From contig JAISZC010000196.1 of assembly GCA_031269485.1 (NCBI GenBank), forward strand, positions 1 to 34,760: a stretch of 34,760 bases of DNA, given 5' to 3'. The stretch is from Deltaproteobacteria bacterium (lineage in GTDB: Bacteria > Desulfobacterota > Desulfarculia > Adiutricales > Adiutricaceae). The translations under genes were made by a program, and so were the position numbers. Below the pieces are notes generated by a model, which was given only the letters and a program-made list of their open reading frames with translations, was not told the origin of the DNA and ran no database searches. Positions 32,850 through 34,760 of this stretch are shown piece by piece (the first letter of the stretch is position 1; every line of letters begins with the position of its first letter).

Positions 32850-33077
32850 ATGAAAAAGGACATCCATCCCAAATACAAGCTAATCACCGCCACGTGCGCC
32901 TGCGGCAGCGAGTTCACGACCGGCTCGGTCATGGACTCCATCAAGGTGGAAATTTGCTCGGCCTGCCATCCTTTCTTCACCGGCAAGCAAAAACTGGTCG
33001 ACACGGCCGGCCGCGTGGAGCGCTTCCAGCGCAAGTACGCCAACATGCCCAAGCCCGCCGCCAAGAAAAAGTCATAA
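32850..33077 (+). CDS. rpmE: Ribosomal protein L31
   Basis: This 75-residue L31 of the zinc-binding (C+) type has MKKDIHPKY at the start, CAC and CSAC holding the four cysteines, CHPFFTGKQ, and [11 protein letters not shown]. The C-terminus has a short Lys/Ala extension. The upstream ATG at 32838 (MAKSMKKD) is possible, but the usual L31 start is MKKDIHP. No standard ribosome-binding site precedes either ATG, and the nearest strong one is 45 nt away, which suggests controlled translation. It is followed by the DUF1385 gene and prfA, a gene order I know from Desulfobacterota. Confidence 0.96.
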   Translation: MKKDIHPKYKLITATCACGSEFTTGSVMDSIKVEICSACHPFFTGKQKLVDTAGRVERFQRKYANMPKPAAKKKS

Positions 33078-33187
33078 CGACCGTGGACCGACGTTTGCGC
33101 GGCTCGGACCATGCGGCGGACCGCAGGCGCCCCGCCGGCCAGCCGCCCGCCTTGAGCCCTTCGCTTCCTTTGAGCCTCAGGGCCCTA

Positions 33188-34249
33188 ATGCTCGCCTCGG
33201 GGGCCGAACCTCTCCGCGTTGGCGGCCAAGCGGTGATCGAAGGCGTCATGATGCGCGGGCCGGATCGCTGGGCGGTGACCGTCAGAACGCCCGACGGCGA
33301 CCTCAAAAGCCTCACGACCGTCCACCGGTCCTGGCTCAGGAGAGCCAAGCCGTTGGCTTGGCCTTTCGTCCGCGGGACGGTGACGCTTTTCGAATCGCTG
33401 GTATTGGGCCTCAAGGCCCTGAATTTTTCCGCGGACGCGGCCTTGGCCGCAGAGCCGGCCGACCAGGCCGGCCAAGCCGGACAAATCGCCGCCGCCGACG
33501 TCACGAAAGCCGTTCAGCCGCCATCCGACCGGCCGGCCCCCGACGACGCCCGGCCGGCCAAAAGACAGCCAGGCTTCGGCCCCTGGCAAACGGCCCTCAC
33601 CCTCGTCTTGGGCTTGGGCCTGGCCATCGTGTTGTTTGTGGTCCTGCCCCACGCCGCCTCCATTTATTTGGGCGCGGTCGCCGGATTCGACGAAAGCGAT
33701 CTTAGCTTCCACCTGGTCGACGGGCTGATCAAGTTCGGCGTCTTTTTGGCCTACGTCTGGGGCATCGGCCTGATTCCAGACATCCGCCGGGTCTACGCCT
33801 ATCACGGCGCCGAGCACAAGGCCATACACGTCTTCGAGGCCCAGCTGCCGCGCACTCCCGAGCAGGCTCGACCCTTTCCAACTTGGCACCCCCGCTGCGG
33901 CACGGCCTTCATTTTTCTGACCTTGGCCGTGAGCATCGTTTTCTTCGCCGCCGCCTTTCCCCTTCTTTTCAGCTTCGAGGGCTGGGGCCGCGTGGCGCGG
34001 GCCCTGCTGGGAGCTGGCCTCAAGACGTTGCTGATGATGCCTCTCTCGGCCGCGGCTTACGAAATCGTCAGGGCGGCCGGCCGTCCCAAGGCCGGGCTGA
34101 TCTGGCGGATCATGGTCTGGCCCGGACTGGCGCTCCAGCGTCTGACCACGCGCCAGCCCGACGACTCGCAGCTGGAGGTGGCCTTCGCGGCTCTGGAGGC
34201 CGTCTTGGCCCGCTCCGGCGAGCCGGTCGAGACCTTCAAGGCCGCCTGA
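33188..34249 (+). CDS. DUF1385 (YqhQ-like) integral membrane protein
   Basis: This 353-residue inner-membrane protein of unknown function is recognised from GGQAVIEGVMMRGP at the N-terminus, YAYHGAEHKAIH in the middle and WHPRCGTAF. There are about four membrane segments (near 140-165, 180-200, 240-260, 275-295). A Pro/Ala/Asp-rich insertion of about 50 residues lies before the first. The 533-residue track ORF overruns rpmE in another frame, so the ATG at 33188 is preferred. The family is usually beside rpmE and prfA, as here. Confidence 0.93.
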   Translation: MLASGAEPLRVGGQAVIEGVMMRGPDRWAVTVRTPDGDLKSLTTVHRSWLRRAKPLAWPFVRGTVTLFESLVLGLKALNFSADAALAAEPADQAGQAGQIAAADVTKAVQPPSDRPAPDDARPAKRQPGFGPWQTALTLVLGLGLAIVLFVVLPHAASIYLGAVAGFDESDLSFHLVDGLIKFGVFLAYVWGIGLIPDIRRVYAYHGAEHKAIHVFEAQLPRTPEQARPFPTWHPRCGTAFIFLTLAVSIVFFAAAFPLLFSFEGWGRVARALLGAGLKTLLMMPLSAAAYEIVRAAGRPKAGLIWRIMVWPGLALQRLTTRQPDDSQLEVAFAALEAVLARSGEPVETFKAA

Positions 34250-34389
34250 GGACGTTTGACGCCAGCGCGAATCGCCGCGGCCGACCGCCGAAACCCTGGC
34301 GCCCGGCCGCGTCCGTCAGGCCCGGCGTCGCTCCTTCATCTCGCCGAGGCGCGCAGCTCGCCGTCCGGCCCAGCTCTAAGCGGTTGTCC

Positions 34390-34760
34390 ATGCCTTTCGA
34401 TCCCGTGGAATACGCCGAGCTTGAACGCAGCTGTCTGGCTCTGGAACGCGAGCTGCAAGACCCCGAGTTGGCCCGTGACCCCAAGGTCTTTTCGGCCTCG
34501 GCTCGGCGTCTGTCGGAGTTGGCTCGTCTGTTGGCGGTGCAGCGGCGGCTCAAGAAGATCCTCGAGGACCTCCGGCAGGCCAAAGTCCTTCTGGCCGACC
34601 AGGATCCAGGCATCCGCGCCATGGCCCAAAGCGAGATCGACGAGCTGGCGGCTTCCGAGGCGTCCTTGGAGGAGGAGCTAAGGGCGCTCAAAGAAAAAAC
34701 CGATCCCAACGACGCCAAAAACACCATCGTGGAAATCCGGGCCGGCGCCGGCGGCAACGA
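34390..34760 (+). CDS. prfA: Peptide chain release factor 1 (N-terminal part)
   Basis: The window ends inside this gene; about 123 codons are visible. The N-terminal helical domain (VEYAELERSCLALERELQDPELARDP) leads to DPNDAKNTIVEIRAGAGGNE. That is the start of the domain preceding the GGQ loop and is typical of RF1. It is missed by the ORF track because it runs off the edge. The ATG at 34390 has no strong ribosome-binding site. It follows the DUF1385 gene by 140 nt. Confidence 0.93.
   Translation, partial: MPFDPVEYAELERSCLALERELQDPELARDPKVFSASARRLSELARLLAVQRRLKKILEDLRQAKVLLADQDPGIRAMAQSEIDELAASEASLEEELRALKEKTDPNDAKNTIVEIRAGAGGN

Noticed and set aside
32648-33187. N-terminal extension of the DUF1385 ORF
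   Set aside because: It overlaps rpmE in another frame and is Arg/Pro-rich; family homology begins at 33188.
1-34760. tRNA or rRNA genes
   Set aside because: No T-loop GGTTCRANNCC pattern with matching acceptor stems and no rRNA-like sequence was found by eye.

Overview
This window is GC-rich bacterial DNA with genes on both strands. It is most likely from an anaerobic, acetogenic member of the Desulfobacterota. The evidence is a complete carbonyl branch of the Wood-Ljungdahl pathway (bacterial-type CODH/ACS plus the corrinoid protein), folD and fchA of the methyl branch, a RecA with the extra L2 residue I recall from Desulfovibrio-type sequences, and the order rpmE - DUF1385 gene - prfA. 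Termite-gut Adiutrix-like bacteria would fit, but that assignment is inference. Coding DNA is strongly G/C at third positions, so the opposite strand carries very long shadow ORFs. Several intergenic gaps contain sharply AT-rich islands.

Positions 1-8190 (minus strand) hold an acs operon read from a well-formed sigma70-type promoter near 8158-8186: acsD, an unrecognised 41-residue small ORF, cooS/acsA, acsB, acsC, and acsE running off the left edge. Together these reduce CO2 to CO and join it to a methyl group and CoA. acsD and acsB start with TTG and GTG. GC-rich hairpins sit 11-16 nt after the stop codons of acsD, cooS, acsB and acsC. The inferred 5' leader is about 450 nt.

Positions 8587-16950 hold a two-gene ABC-2 exporter, an orphan pair of oligopeptide-type ABC ATPases (dppD/dppF-like) without permeases, an M23 peptidase, a coupled pair of small hypothetical genes, a lone cheD whose expected catalytic His is Gln, and a DUF1638 gene. 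From 16950 to 19545 there is a 2.6 kb stretch without a convincing gene. It holds an AT island, a coiled-coil-like decayed frame, a 13-bp minisatellite and paired TTGAC/GTCAA sites upstream of recA.

Positions 19545-25370 hold recA, alaS and purD, then a strong intrinsic terminator 320 nt past purD. Positions 25400-29240 look accessory. A nucleosidase gene and a macrodomain-HTH gene form a small operon between AT islands. Next to it, a perfect 18-bp inverted repeat bounds a 1.6 kb segment containing a mipA/ompV-like gene with its own consensus promoter and a truncated transposase, best read as an IS-derived element carrying an outer-membrane cargo gene.

Positions 29283-34760 return to the core genome: an exported phosphodiester glycosidase-family protein, folD-fchA (one-carbon tetrahydrofolate chemistry feeding the acs operon) ending in a terminator, then rpmE with a promoter and a leader hairpin resembling an attenuator, a DUF1385 membrane protein, and the start of prfA cut by the right edge.
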